Below, piece by piece: positions 44,531 through 56,064 of a stretch of 64,000 bases of DNA. The notes beneath the pieces are model-generated. The model was given only the letters and a program-made list of their open reading frames with translations. It was not told the DNA's origin and made no database searches. Location of the stretch: NCBI GenBank assembly GCA_019916065.1, contig CM034236.1, positions 19,522,805 through 19,586,804 on the forward strand, in the 5' to 3' direction. Position numbers and translations under genes: made by a program. Position 1 is the first letter of the stretch, and each line of letters starts with the position of its first letter. Origin of the DNA: Vitellaria paradoxa (Eukaryota > Streptophyta > Magnoliopsida > Ericales > Sapotaceae).

Positions 44531-45485
44531 GGTGGCCAAGGATGGAAAGAGATGCTCAAACTTATGTTTGCAAGTGTAAGAAATGTCAGAAATTTGCCCC
44601 AATACTTTATCAACCTGTATGAGAACTTAATCCGCTCACTAGTCCATGGTTGTTCGCTCAATGGGGGCTTGACATAGTGGCGCCACTACCCACTGCAACT
44701 GGAAATTGAAAATGGTTAGTGGTCGACACCAATTATTTTACAAAATGAGTGGAGGTGGAGCCATTCGCACATATAAAGGACGCAGATACCATACGCTTTG
44801 TCTGGAAGAACATCATCACACGGTACGGCATCTCGAGGACACTTCTTTCTGACAATTGGACACAGTTTGATAGTGCTCCATTTAGAGAATACTGTTTAAG
44901 ATATGGGATAAAGAACCTCTATTCAACTCCTACCTACCTCCAGAGCAACAAGCAAGCTGAAGCTTCGAATAAGGTTATTTTGAATGGCATTAAGAAGAAG
45001 TTAGAAGCTACAAAAGGGAAGTGGGGGGATGAACTTCTGTTAGTACTCTAGACATACAGGACAGCCCCAAGAAGATCAATTGGAGAGACTCACTTCTCCT
45101 TGGCTTATGGGATGGGAACTATAATTCTTTTGGAGATCGGGTTGCCAACCATCAGGACTCAATCTTTGATCAAGGGGAGAACGATAATGCCATGAGGGTA
45201 AGTCTTGATTTGGTTGATGAAAGGAGGGAGCTAGCGGCATTGAGACTTACGAATTACCAACAAGAGGATAAGAGGAAGTACAATAAAAGAGTGAAGCCCA
45301 AGGAATTTAAAGTTGGAGACTATGTGTTAAAAAAGTTAATGGGAGGTAGGAGAGATCCAACCGAAGTAAAGCTCAGCGCTAATTGGGAAGGGCCATTCCA
45401 CATCACGGAAATGCTCAGCAATGGAGCATACAAGTTATGTCACTAGGAAGGCAGACCAATCAAGAGACCTTGGAACACTACTCAT
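44531..45485 (+). pseudogene. Integrase, right half of finger, core and C-terminus
   Basis: KCKKCQKFAP completes the zinc finger. The core has catalytic D in WGLDIVAPLP, D in LLSDNWTQFD and E in SNKQAEASNK (44675-44970). The C-terminal part has TYRTAPRRSIGETHFSLAYG, then FKVGDYVLKK and NWEGPFHITEML (45300-45420). Integrase would insert the cDNA. Stops at about 44620, 44708, 44744 and 45049 kill it even before the insertion is considered. Confidence 0.85.
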
Positions 45486-45615
45486 TTAAAATTGTTCTAT
45501 ATGTAAGAATCTGTATTGGATACTATATGTTCTTTATTGAATAGAATCTTGTATGGGTGAATACTTAGAGAAAGGAATTTCAAAAGCGCGTAGAATGAAG
45601 AATGTCATACAATAG

Positions 45616-46190
45616 AATTGCCACACTTGGTTTCTTCAAGTGTTGGCTTAAAAAGGATTGCCACACTTGGCTTCACCGAGCGTTGGCTTAAAAAGGATTG
45701 CCACACTTCGCTCTGCTGAGTGTTGGTTCAAAAAAGAATTGCCACACTTGATTTCTCCAAGTGCTGATTCAAAAAAAGATTGCCATGCTTGGCTCTGCCG
45801 AGTGATGGTTTAAAAAAAAATTTCCACGCTTGGTTTCTCCAAGTGCTGGTTCGAAAAAGGATTGTCACACTTGGCTTCACTAAGCGTTGGTTCGAAAATG
45901 GATTGCCACACTTGGCTTTGCCGAGTGGTGGTTCAAAAAAGGATTGCGATACTTGGCTTCGCCGAGCGTTGGTTCGAAAGAGGATTGCCACACTTGGTTT
46001 CTCTAAGTGCTGGTTCGAAAAAGATTGCCATGCTGGGCTTCATTGAGCGTTGGTTCGAAAAAAGATTGCCATACTTGGTTTCTCCAAGTGATGGTTCAAA
46101 AAAGATTGCCATGCTAGGCTTCGTTGAGCACTGGTTTGAAAAGTATTACCATGATTGGCTATGCCGAGCGCATGTTTGAAAGATCTTACG
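45616..46190. repeat. Minisatellite, ~41 bp, 14 copies
   Basis: Unit 'aaaaggattgccacacttggcttc-ccgagcgttggttcg', copies starting about 45617, 45657, 45697, 45738, 45779, 45820, 45861, 45902, 45944, 45985, 46025, 46067, 46107 and 46146. It lies just after integrase, where Tat/Ogre-type elements are known to carry tandem repeats. Short open frames across it are repeat artefacts. Confidence 0.9.
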
Positions 46191-47040
46191 TGCATGAAAG
46201 AAAAATGATAAGTGTCATCGTTTCATTGACTATTCTGAATTCTTCAGAATTAGCAAATCCGACTGTATCATTCCAAATAGTTGAGTAAAGGTACTATGCA
46301 AGTAAGAGAGCGTTAATATGAAGCTTTGCCAAACACTTGAGAAGTGTTCAGTTCTTTTATGATACTTCAATGTTGATATGATAATTTGAAAATCATTCTT
46401 TTGCATAAGTTCACTAAAGGACTCCAATTACTAGTTTATCCACAGCGTCTTAGGATAAGCATCGATCTTAGGGATTTTACCCATCGCTATTGTCTGTAAG
46501 TTCAATTTCAGAACAACGCTTAGCATTGAATAAGGACATGCTTTGAAAACCGTCATATCATGGCTGTAATATCTTTGCTTTAAAAATTTAAAGGTACACA
46601 CAAAAGGAAAAAGAGAGAGGCTTCATATTGATTTGGAGGGTCGAAAGTACATACATGAGAAAGAACGAAGTTACACTTACAAAAATTGTAACTAAAAAAG
46701 AACAACTAGGAGAATTCACTTTTAATCAATCTTGTTGTACAAGAAATGTCAAAGATAATCGCGTCACATAAAAAGCCTAAAATTTTCCTAAGTATACGAT
46801 TTTGTTATTTTCTCGGCAGCTTCTTCAATAAACTCCACGGCAATGCTCACAATTATCTCTTTGGCCATAAAAGCAAAATATTTGTCAATTAATTTTTCAT
46901 CATTTCTAGAAAGATCAGGCAAAAATCACATCAAGCAAACAACAAAGCATTCGCTTTCCGTTAACATGAAAAAAAGTCTTACACATAAGAGGTAATTACA
47001 AGGAAATAAAAAAGAGAACAAATAAAAAAGGCCAAAAATC
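46191..47040. other. Untranslated 3' region of the Tat element
   Basis: No open frame or repeat; between the minisatellite and the antisense ORF. Confidence 0.5.
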
Positions 47041-49596
47041 TCACTTCTCTTCCTCTTTAGAAGGATCCCTCCCAAGTACAAGATGTATTTCATTATTTGT
47101 GTCAAAGTCTTGAGTAGGGCCTTGGGGAGCACCAAAAGCGGCATCCTTTGGAGAGCTTTTGACTTCAAGCTCCCCTTCTTCCACTTCCTCATCAAAAGTT
47201 TGAATTGAGGGATTTTGAGGAGGGCACTCGAAGCTAAACAAAGGGATAAGTCTGTAAGGGTTAGGATAAGGGACTTCTCGATATAGTGGGTCAATATGCT
47301 CGATGTTCATCTTTTTCATTGCCGTTTCCCAGCCGTCCAGGAAGTAATCATTCTATGTATCCTGCATATGATCGATACAGTTGTTAATCTGGGTCTGAAG
47401 GTTGGCAGCAGCCTTCTCCTTGCAAACCTCTAAAGCATCATCTTTCTCGTCTAGTAAGTAAGGTTTGGCTTTCAGTTCGCATTTTAGTTTCTCAATTTCA
47501 CCCTTCAAGTTAGCCTGCTCTGCTCTAGATTTCTCGAACTCTTTTGCCAAACTCTTGCGCTCGGCTTTGGAGAACGAGAGTTTAGACTTAGCAGACATGA
47601 GCTTGCCAATTTTCCGGAGGAGTTCCTCATCCTTACTTACTAAGAGTTTGTCGAGGTATGCTGCTTGGTTGCTGCTAGCTTCAGTCTGGGCATTTGCTGC
47701 GATGATTTGTTGTGCGAGTCATTCTTTTTCTTTTTCATAATTCTTCTTATCTTCTTCGAGGTCCCTCTCCTCAGCCTTGAAGTCATCGATCCTCTCCCTC
47801 AAGTTTTTGATATAGGCTTCATCAAGGTCAACCTTGGAATGAAGTGCATGGCTCCGTGTGATAAGCTCCATAGTATAGAGAGTTGACTGAAATAAAGAGA
47901 GTAGACACAAGATTTTAGTTTCACGGATAGGATAAAAAGGATAAATTGTGAAAAGTTGGGTGGGAAACTTACAGTGAGTAGGTTCTTCATTAGCGTGGAG
48001 TGAAGACTCTCCATTTTGTTCTTTCTTGTGTCCTGAACGTTGCGAGGGGGCAGAATCCCTCTGAGGAATTCCTCAAGGTGGTTGAAAGCCATGTCATTTA
48101 TTGTGAAAGGACGCTCTTTAGGATGCTTGAGGTTGGGAATGAGGGTTTGAGAAATAAAGGGTAGGGAATCTCTGACAAGGTTCTTGGGATAGACGATTTG
48201 GAGGGAATCGTCAGAAAGATGAGAAGATGAAGGCTTAGAGGTTGGCAGTTGTGAGGGTTGTTGCTGTGCACCAGTAGCATTCTCTTGCTGGGTTAGGGGC
48301 ACTTCGATTGTTGCTGGGGCCTCAAGTAAGAGAACCTTGTCGTCTTTGTCGACCCTCTACTTCTTCTTGGTATGAAAGTCATCACTTGGAGGTCGGCTGG
48401 CCTTGTTTCTCTTGATATTTTCCTCCTTGACCTTGCAAAATTGTTCAACCTTGGTAGCTTCTCTCGCCTGGCCCTCTTCAACCTTCTTTTTATTGGCCGT
48501 TCTTCTTTCTTCAACTCGTTTTTTGGCATCCTCTAGTTTTTTTTTTCTTGCCCTTTATTCAGCAAGTTTTCTGAAGTCTTGTTTGGGGGCCATGTCTTCT
48601 CTCTCTACTTCGAAAAAGTGTTAGAAAGTCCCTTCTAGTTCTTCTTCCTCTATTATCATCCTTCTCTTATGCCGAGGATGCTCGGCAAGTTCCACTACTT
48701 GAACAATCTAAGGGGGCTCTTCAGTAATGATAAGCAGAATGGCAAAAGGCAGCGGCGACACCCAATCCTTGTGCTTCAGAGCATAGAACTCTTATTTTTC
48801 CTCAAGGCTAGTACTGAACCACCACTGCAAGCGCCTAATGGCCTCCTTGATTGCAAAACCTTAGGGAGAGGAGATGAAGGACCTGTAGTGTGGGATAAAG
48901 TCGAGTAGAATGGGGAGGGCCCTCACGAGCGGATGTAATTCATGTCCTCTCAAAAACTTTAGTACTTTTTCCACGTGCGTTGTATCGGCATGTATACCCT
49001 TCGCCTAGGACTTTTTTGCCTATTCACTTGCATAAGACAAATAAAGAGTTAGTCTCGATCTATACTCGAAAGGCATGACGGAGAGACATATAAACACATG
49101 GTAGTCCGAAGCCTATCGACCTGGGCCTAAAGACACTAGAGGCACTGGAGGAAACAGATCTTTGTCTAAATTGTGTGTCTAGTGCCCCGAGACGATAGGT
49201 ATCATCTTCTGACTTTATGTTGTCAGGGAGCATATGGACTAAGGCTTTCTTTGATCGGGACTTGAGATACCATTTGTTCTCATCCCTTCTGACTTTATGA
49301 ATCGTGTAGCAGTAAAGCAAATCCCATTCAGAAAGATAGAACTCGTAGCGCCTGTTGATTTCGATAACTCCATTTACTATCCTATAAAAATTATGGGTCA
49401 CACACCGAGGGGAAAGGTCAAGTATGCTCATAATAGAGCGAAGGAAAAGGTGCAAGAGAAACCTAAGGCCACCCTCCGTAATGGCTATTATGGGGAACTC
49501 CCCTGACTCGCAATCCCCCTTGCGGGAGGGCCTAATATCTATATTTGGAGGAATATTGTACTTTTGTTTGAAAACCCTAATTCTCTTTTGACCCAA
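47041..49596 (-). pseudogene. Antisense ORF of the Tat element
   Basis: Minus strand, five broken frames in collinear order. The N-terminal domain (49596-49060) has KYNIPPNIDIRPSRKG, FLLHLFLRSIMSILDLSP and EFYLSEWDLLYCYTIHKV, resembling the 'putative gypsy type transposon' domain (PF04195). A basic linker (48529-48293) and a Ser/Pro-rich middle (48302-48000) follow, then a long coiled-coil (47910-47353: YIKNLRERIDDFKAEERDLE; SLAKEFEKSRAEQANLKGEI) and an acidic tail (47319-47041, FDEEVEEGELE). Such antisense genes are reported in Tat elements such as Grande; their function is unknown. Frameshifts and stops between pieces mean it is not expressed as one protein. Confidence 0.7.
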
Positions 49597-50117
49597 GTTC
49601 GTGTGCTAACCTACCCATGGTGATTACATGACAGAGAAAAAGGACAAGAAGAAAAGCGAACCCGATACTCACCGAGAGAGACGGGACTGAGCTGAGAAGG
49701 AAAAATTTAGATGGGAAAGAAGTGATTGCAGGGAAAGCTTAAGGTGGCTTAAAAGATAAGAGCTTCAGAAAAAAGTGAGTAAAGCTAGTGATATGTGCAT
49801 ATATATGTACACGCCCTTGAGATTTCGAAGTCAAAAAGTTAAACGAGCGGCAAAAATAGCATTAATTCTTGCCTCCATTTTTAAGTCAATATTTGTCTGT
49901 TGGAGTGTTGCAGCCTTAAGGTTTCGCACAGGCGGCGCGACATGTTGGAAAGACGAAAAGACGTGTCACGTGCAACAAGTAAAGCGGAAGGGTCACCAAT
50001 CACAAGAAGGCGCATAAGAAGTAAGGTCATTATGAGATATTTGAAAAGACTGTGAATGCCAGGTGAGATTCGGTTCGTATACTTTCTATTTTGCTTGGGA
50101 AATAAATTATCCCAACC

Positions 50118-50127
50118 AGAGTAGGGG
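50118..50127 (+). other. Polypurine tract of the Tat element
   Basis: AGAGTAGGGG, five bases (CATAA) before the 3' LTR. The inverted copy has GTGGGGG in the same place. Confidence 0.55.
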
Positions 50128-50132
50128 CATAA

Positions 50133-50811
50133 TGTTGGAACAAAGTAAATTTGAGCCACATGGCACCATGCCAAGCACTCTACATGGGGCACATGGCTTT
50201 TTGTCGAGCGTAGTGTTAAGGTGATCGGCGTTAGTCTAACGTATGCGCATTTGCTAAGTATGAGTCCCACTTTTTTGTAAATGCACCCTTAACCATAAAT
50301 CCCCAATGGTAATAAATGAACCGGATTTATTGATTGAAAGTTAACTAAGTTAGTTTGTCTCGTTACAAGTGGCAAACAGATGTGATAGGTGGACAGTTTT
50401 AGAGCTGTATTTTGGCTACTCAGACACATCCAATCGCTCATGCGCATTAAATGGGAAATAAGGACATTAAATGAAAGGTGAAAGGCATTTAAAGAAAAGT
50501 AAGAGATGGATATCAAAAGGTATCATTGCTACCTAATTTCTGGGTATTACTTTGTTTATTTTATCATATTATAAATACCACACTTAACTCAGAAATTTAG
50601 GTACGCTCACTATTGCTAATTAAGTGCATTATTTATTTATTTTTTCTTAATTCTCTAAAAGCACCTACTGACTTAAGTATCGGAGAATTTTTCAGTCGGG
50701 GACCGACACTCCGGCCATAACCTCTGTTTTGATTGTGTCCAACAGATTGACGGACAGATTTTTCGATTGACGTGGTGAACAGTTTAAGCAGCAAACTTCT
50801 GTTGCCGAACA
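50133..50811 (+). repeat. 3' LTR of the Tat element
   Basis: 679 bp, TGTTGGAACAA...TTGCCGAACA, collinear with the 5' LTR with many substitutions, so the insertion is old. Followed by AAATT (50812-50816). Confidence 0.9.
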
Positions 50812-50816
50812 AAATT

Positions 50817-52257
50817 CACTCCCAAATTTTCATGCTGCAAAGTGTAATTTTAAAAATGTAATAATTTCAATATTTGGAAAAAAGTACATATATTGTGCAA
50901 TAAAGCGACAGCTCCTTTTTCCCGCTTGAACTCAAAGTTAGACAAATCTTTTGACTTCGGCAATCCATTAGTGTTAGTTGACAAATGGAATAAATTCCCT
51001 CAAATAGTGGAAAGCATGATAAGATATGAACGTGAGGATATACCCATTGCGTTCAGATCCTCCACTATCTGGACCCACAATAAAGCACTCGAGTAATTGC
51101 TGTTATTCATGTTGTGTTCGGAGCTTTATAATTCTTTACAAATTTTCATAAAATTTTAGATATCATTTGATTTGTATTTGTATTTATATTTTTTTATTTT
51201 TTTTATTTTAATTTTATATTTTAAAATTTTCAAAATAGGAAAAATAAAAAACTTTCATGTTTTGAGATTTTGTTATTCTGAGTAAAAAATGCTTAAAACT
51301 ACTTTTTGTCATTTTACATTTATGTGTAAACTCATTTTCTATTTTTTAAAACAGATTTTGAAAACACAAGTGATCAAATAAGTTTTAAACTATTTTTTTT
51401 ATTTTTAAAAACGTAAAATAGAAAATGAGCTTAAAACAAATATATTAAATAATACCTTATTAACTTTTTACATACTACACGAATTACAAGACTATCACAT
51501 GCATTTATTTATATTAACTTTTAACACTCCAAAGACATACTGAAATTTTCACCAAATTCTATTTTAGAATCCAGTATTCTAATTGAAATAATTAATGATT
51601 TGAGAATTTAACTCACTGCAACAAGAGATTTTTATTACTTTCTGTACACAACTTTACGGTTAAAATGTTCATGTGATAATCAATTGAAGATTAAACAGTA
51701 TACACGTACGTAAAATTATAATGGATAACTGTGACATTAAAATACATTAAATTTTTACACTTAGTTACTACAATTATATAAAATATCATATTCTAAACGA
51801 AACTTGATTAAAAATTTCAAGAGTGTAAATTGCAATTTACCTTTTTTTTATTTATTTTGTGCCAGACAAATTACAAAACTTACTTGTACATGTCAATAAC
51901 GTTTGACTCATCAAGAGGCTGGGGCCATGAGAAACATTCTAAATTTGGCAGCTGCGGCCACAAGAAAAGGTTGGAGACCTCAGTCTCTAATGACAACTTG
52001 TGGTTCCAGCACGCATCTAAATTAGCAAATTAACTGATCAAAGAAACAAAAATTTAATGAGCAAATATTGAGAAAAGTTAGTAAAACTGCATGAAGTAAT
52101 ACATCATTTAATTATCAAATACCATCATGGAGAAGATTGCCAGAGATTCAATATAAGCTACGGTCACAATGAAGATAGAGAACAAACAAATTAACCTCCT
52201 ATTGAAACACAAACTTTGAATTGTTGATTTTTGTCCCCAATCAGAGATTACAATACA
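50817..52257. other. Intergenic DNA downstream of the ERF gene
   Basis: AT-rich. A small open frame (50893-51096) has no recognisable motif. A candidate MITE lies at 51159-51470. The last ~200 bp before 52258 should contain the 3' UTR of the ERF gene; no clear poly-A signal stands out. Confidence 0.5.
51159..51470. mobile_element. Candidate MITE
   Basis: Left GATATCATTTGATTTGTATT and right AATATATTAAATAATACC are roughly inverted. The interior has ACTCATTTTCTATTTT facing AAAATAGAAAATGAGC. Confidence 0.4.
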
Positions 52258-53280
52258 TTAATTAATCTCGCACGCCCCACATGAATCAGACACTGAAAGT
52301 GCATCCCAGATCATGTCCATGTCCAATGAGGGCATTCTAGTTAATTGAACACCAACATCAACATCTAACACTACCTCTTTAGCCTTCTTGCTCTCAACCA
52401 TCTCATTTCCAACTTCACTCTCCAACTTGAACTGCTTCTTCTCTGGGGAAGCCGGTTGCGGATCCATACCCTTCTTATTAGCATTATTCATTCCTTGTAG
52501 CTTTGCTTCAAGAAGAGCGGCGGTGGCGCCATTTGCAGAATTAGCCTTGAGTTGATGCTTAAGATCTGGGAAGTTCAAGTGCGCGTAATCTCCTCTCAGA
52601 ATGTAAGCTGCAGTGTCGTAGGCGAAAGCAGCCTCTTCTGCAGTGTCAAAAGTCCCCAGCCAAACCCTCGTTCTATTCCGCGGTAACCTGATCTCAGCCA
52701 CCCATTTCCCCCAGTGCCTTTGCCTCACCCCTCTGAAGAGCTTTCCCTGCGAAGAAGAGGACGACAACGGGGGATTCTTATGGTTGTTGCGAGGAGGCTG
52801 CATTGCCATTCTCCTTCCCGTGTTCTTCATGGGCTGAGTCTTGGTGGTGCTGAGCCAATAGTCACTGAAGCCTTTGGAGGAGTAATTTGTCAATTTCTGA
52901 TTGATCTTGAGCCATTCGATCTCTGACTGGGACATGGCTGGTGATGGGTTTGTTGAAGATGGTTCTCGCAGGCAGAGACTTAGGTTTGGGAATTTTGAAG
53001 ATGGTTCTGGGAAGGAAGTCAAGAAATTTAGAGGAATGTATTGATCTCTTTCGATATCAGAAGCAGAAGGAGAAGCTCCATTGGAGTGATCAAGCTTGAA
53101 CCCAGTACCCTCATAAGGATTATGATCATTGCATGAAAACAATCTATTAGGCGAAGATGATGAGGATGATTCAACATTGGGATCTGATAAAAAACTTGAT
53201 CCCATTGTCATTCCTTGGAAGTAAAATGGGAATTGCTCCTTCTGCATGAAGGTTTCGAACTTGGGAAATTGATTATCCAT
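52258..53280 (-). CDS. AP2/ERF transcription factor, ERF061/ERF062-like (DREB A-6)
   Basis: 340 aa, single exon, intact. One AP2/ERF domain at about residues 181-240 starting [20 protein letters not shown] and including [20 protein letters not shown] and HLNFPDL; it binds GCC-box or DRE-type promoter DNA. Val in WVAEIR and the flanking sequence fit the DREB A-6 / ERF group I branch. A conserved block upstream (about 120-151, [19 protein letters not shown], then [13 protein letters not shown]) is shared with ERF061/ERF062-type proteins as I remember them. The N-terminus is Ser-rich; the acidic C-terminal [10 protein letters not shown] may activate transcription. No nuclear signal beyond basic residues near the domain. 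The start is the first ATG in frame, with a TATA box about 95 bp upstream. The only intact host gene here. Confidence 0.93.
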   Translation of the reverse strand: MDNQFPKFETFMQKEQFPFYFQGMTMGSSFLSDPNVESSSSSSPNRLFSCNDHNPYEGTGFKLDHSNGASPSASDIERDQYIPLNFLTSFPEPSSKFPNLSLCLREPSSTNPSPAMSQSEIEWLKINQKLTNYSSKGFSDYWLSTTKTQPMKNTGRRMAMQPPRNNHKNPPLSSSSSQGKLFRGVRQRHWGKWVAEIRLPRNRTRVWLGTFDTAEEAAFAYDTAAYILRGDYAHLNFPDLKHQLKANSANGATAALLEAKLQGMNNANKKGMDPQPASPEKKQFKLESEVGNEMVESKKAKEVVLDVDVGVQLTRMPSLDMDMIWDALSVSDSCGACEIN

Positions 53281-53374
53281 GATGGGAATGAACTAATAAG
53301 AAAGAAAACAAAAGAGGCTTGCTAGCTTGAGAGAAATTATACTTCTGAAGCCTGCAGTTGCATATATTTGTGAG

Positions 53375-53388
53375 TGTATATATGTGGG
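53375..53388 (-). promoter_or_regulatory. Putative TATA box of the ERF gene
   Basis: CATATATACAC on the minus strand, about 95-105 bp upstream of the ATG, giving a leader of roughly 65 bp. No second candidate as good lies nearer. Confidence 0.45.
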
Positions 53389-53399
53389 AATATATGTAA

Positions 53400-56064
53400 G
53401 AGCACAATATGAGATGAGAGATACCTTTCAACTTCAAGCTTCATTAAAAAAACAAATAAATAAATAAAATCACGAGACCTACTTTGTCAAAGGAAGGGTG
53501 GAGTTATTGTCTGAGTCAGATCAGCTTGCTCTTGTCAAGAGGAGAAAAAAAAAAAAAAAAAAAAAAAAACTAACCTCATCAACTTCAAATATTCCACTCG
53601 TTCGTGCTTGCCATTCTTGATTCTCTTTGTCAAAAACCAATTAAAAGCTGACAGATCATGCATCTCTACTACCTTCTAGGGTTTACAAAAGAGAGGGAGT
53701 ATGTTAGTTCTTTCATTACAAGGACCACAATAACCTCAAACTTCAATCTTTGCTTAATTATTTTGGGGTGCTTTTCTCTCTCTTCTTTCTTTTCTTTCTT
53801 TTTTTTTTATATTTTTATTTTTTCAATGATTTTTTAGCAACGATCATGTGATTTTCTCAAACACCCACATGCACTTTTGCTTTTTTTTTTTCACTTTGCT
53901 AATTAAATTTAAACTGATGATTAGATTTGTTAATATATGCAAGACAAGTTCCTTTCTAAAAGCACCAATATTATTATCACGAGCAGTGACGGAAATAACA
54001 AACCTAATAGAAAGGGGCAAACTTTAATATATATATATATATTCAATTAGAATTTATTTGGCTATGTGGTAAAAAAAAATTATAACAATAAACAAACATT
54101 GTATTAAAAAATACAATAATTAGAAATAATAGTCTTAATATAACTCTTTTAGTACCTAAACTAATTAAAATATTTAAATATATACATACCAAATTAGGGT
54201 TTAGTTTTTAATTTATAACTTACAGGGAAATAAATATAAATTGGGTTAATGAGACAAGAAAATAATAAGGATAAAGTTAAAAAATATGTATAATTATTTT
54301 TTTTTTTTTTAAATGAATGAGGATAATTACCAGTATTCCTTCATGGGCATCTCTGCCCTGATCCTGAGTCATGTTGGAAAATTTGTTGAAAGGAAATGAC
54401 AAATAAAACAATATGTATTTGCTAATTCAACGCGTTATGATTAATTTCTCTAATTCCGGATTAATAGCAAGATGTAGCCGGCCCATCTAATCATTAGCTT
54501 CACAGGTAATCAGATGCGAACAATGCTTAATTAGCAACATCCACATATATTTGTTAGTTCAAAATAGGTGTCAGAAAAAAAAATTAAATGAATTTTGCTC
54601 AACAAGTTCGAGAAAATCATAACTGTCTTTTCCTAGATCAAAAGTAATAAAGCAATGGGCCTCGAACACACACATACCTTACTCGGCTTTTATTCTTCCA
54701 TCTCTGTGTGCCTTTTGAGAAGGGTTTGGAGGCACTTTCAGAACTCATCGATCCAAACAAGACCCAATAAAATAAAATAAAATAAAGGTGGAAGGGGACC
54801 CTATGAACCATTTCCACCTCCAAATTTGTGCTCCAAAATGTTCGGTGTCCCACCATTTTGGCAACTCAAATTACTCAACTGTTTATTTTATATAAGTTTT
54901 TACCAAAATTTATTATTTTGGCTTAGTGTCATTTGGTATGTTAATTATTAACATTTTTATAAAAAATACTTGGAATGTAAAAAATTCATCTACAAGTGAA
55001 AATATATAATTTATTTAAAACAAAATTAAATCTGAGTTTAAAAACAATTATATAAGATAAAAAGTAAAAAATTTATCTTTTGCTTTTAAGCAAAAAGTCA
55101 TACCTTCTAAATGCAACCTTAGTTAATGTTTGATTATTATTAATATTTTAAAAATCAGACTGGACCAATCGATTCAACCGATTAGATCATCCATCGATCA
55201 AGAAATGGAATGTTTGATTATTAATTTATTATCACTTTGCAGTCATCTTAAGTGACCTCTCTAGGTTCGTAAATGCCTCCATGTTTTTTCAGTACGCAAT
55301 TCTTAAGAGAGAGAGAGAGATTCCCAGGAGGCTTTATTCGATTTTGTGAGTTCCAAGTTTTCTATATATTACCAGGTTCTTCCAATGGTGCAGTTTGTTT
55401 GGGTATACACAGTATTATTTTATAAAAGAAGCACATGGCGGCTTCCATTTATCTGTCTCTCGGTGAGTATGATTAACAATCAAGCATGAGGCCATGTTTG
55501 TCAAAGTTACTTTTTTTTTTTTTTCTTTATTTTTCCTTTTCTACTTTTCTTTCCTGGCATGTCAAAGACAGTTTTTTATTCCTTCCCCTTTCTTCTGTTT
55601 TTGCTTCCAAACACCACAAACTCAGTCCAGAATAAAACTGCTTTTTGTTAGCACTTCAGCTCTATTTTTTGGATTTAAAAAAATCTGTACACATGTGAAC
55701 AAACAGTAAACGACAAATCATCTGTTCAGTCTCTACCAAATGATGATGAGTTTAGGAGATGCCTTGTTTTAATTCCCCTCTATTGTCTCCCAATTACTCA
55801 ACTGTCAAGATAGGGGATTTTCCTGGATTTTTCTCTCTCTCTCTCATCATAGACGGACCTGGTATAATGTAAGGGATGAACATGACCCTCCTAACTTACT
55901 CAGTGTAAACTTATACATACACCTTTCAAAAAAAAAAAAAAACTTATACATATATGCTGTATTTTATTAAAAAAATAAATATTTTCTGAATAAATAGCCT
56001 CCTTAATAATTGAAAAGTCTCTAACTAACTGAATTCATTGTATTAAAATTAATATAAAATAAAA
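53400..56064. other. Upstream intergenic region of the ERF gene
   Basis: AT-rich with poly-A (about 53546-53570), (AT)n at 54031-54042 and poly-T (55511-55523). No supported gene; short open frames at 54638-54856 and 55494-55709 look like chance. It should contain the ERF promoter, but I cannot point to specific operators. Confidence 0.5.

Larger units (their letters stand above)
36496..50811 (+). mobile_element. Tat-lineage Ty3/gypsy retrotransposon, full-length but dead
   Basis: LTRs at 36496-37170 and 50133-50811, primer-site-like TTTGGTGCCTACC after the first, then gag, protease, RT, RNase H, a second RNase H and integrase in gypsy order. These are followed by a long 3' region with minisatellite and an antisense ORF. 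Two RNase H domains and a long 3' region with antisense ORF are hallmarks of the plant Tat clade. About 11.6 kb without the solo-LTR insertion at 41836-44525. Every coding domain contains stops or frameshifts. Confidence 0.85.

Noticed and set aside
45728..46179. Overlapping open frames of 87-105 aa on both strands
   Set aside because: They are translations of the 41-bp minisatellite; periodic peptides in all frames are what a tandem repeat yields.
50893..51096. 67-aa frame next to the Tat 3' LTR
   Set aside because: No motif or homologue recognised; small enough to be chance.
55494..55709. 71-aa Phe-rich frame
   Set aside because: Driven by a poly-T/CT run; no signal peptide logic beyond hydrophobic repeats.
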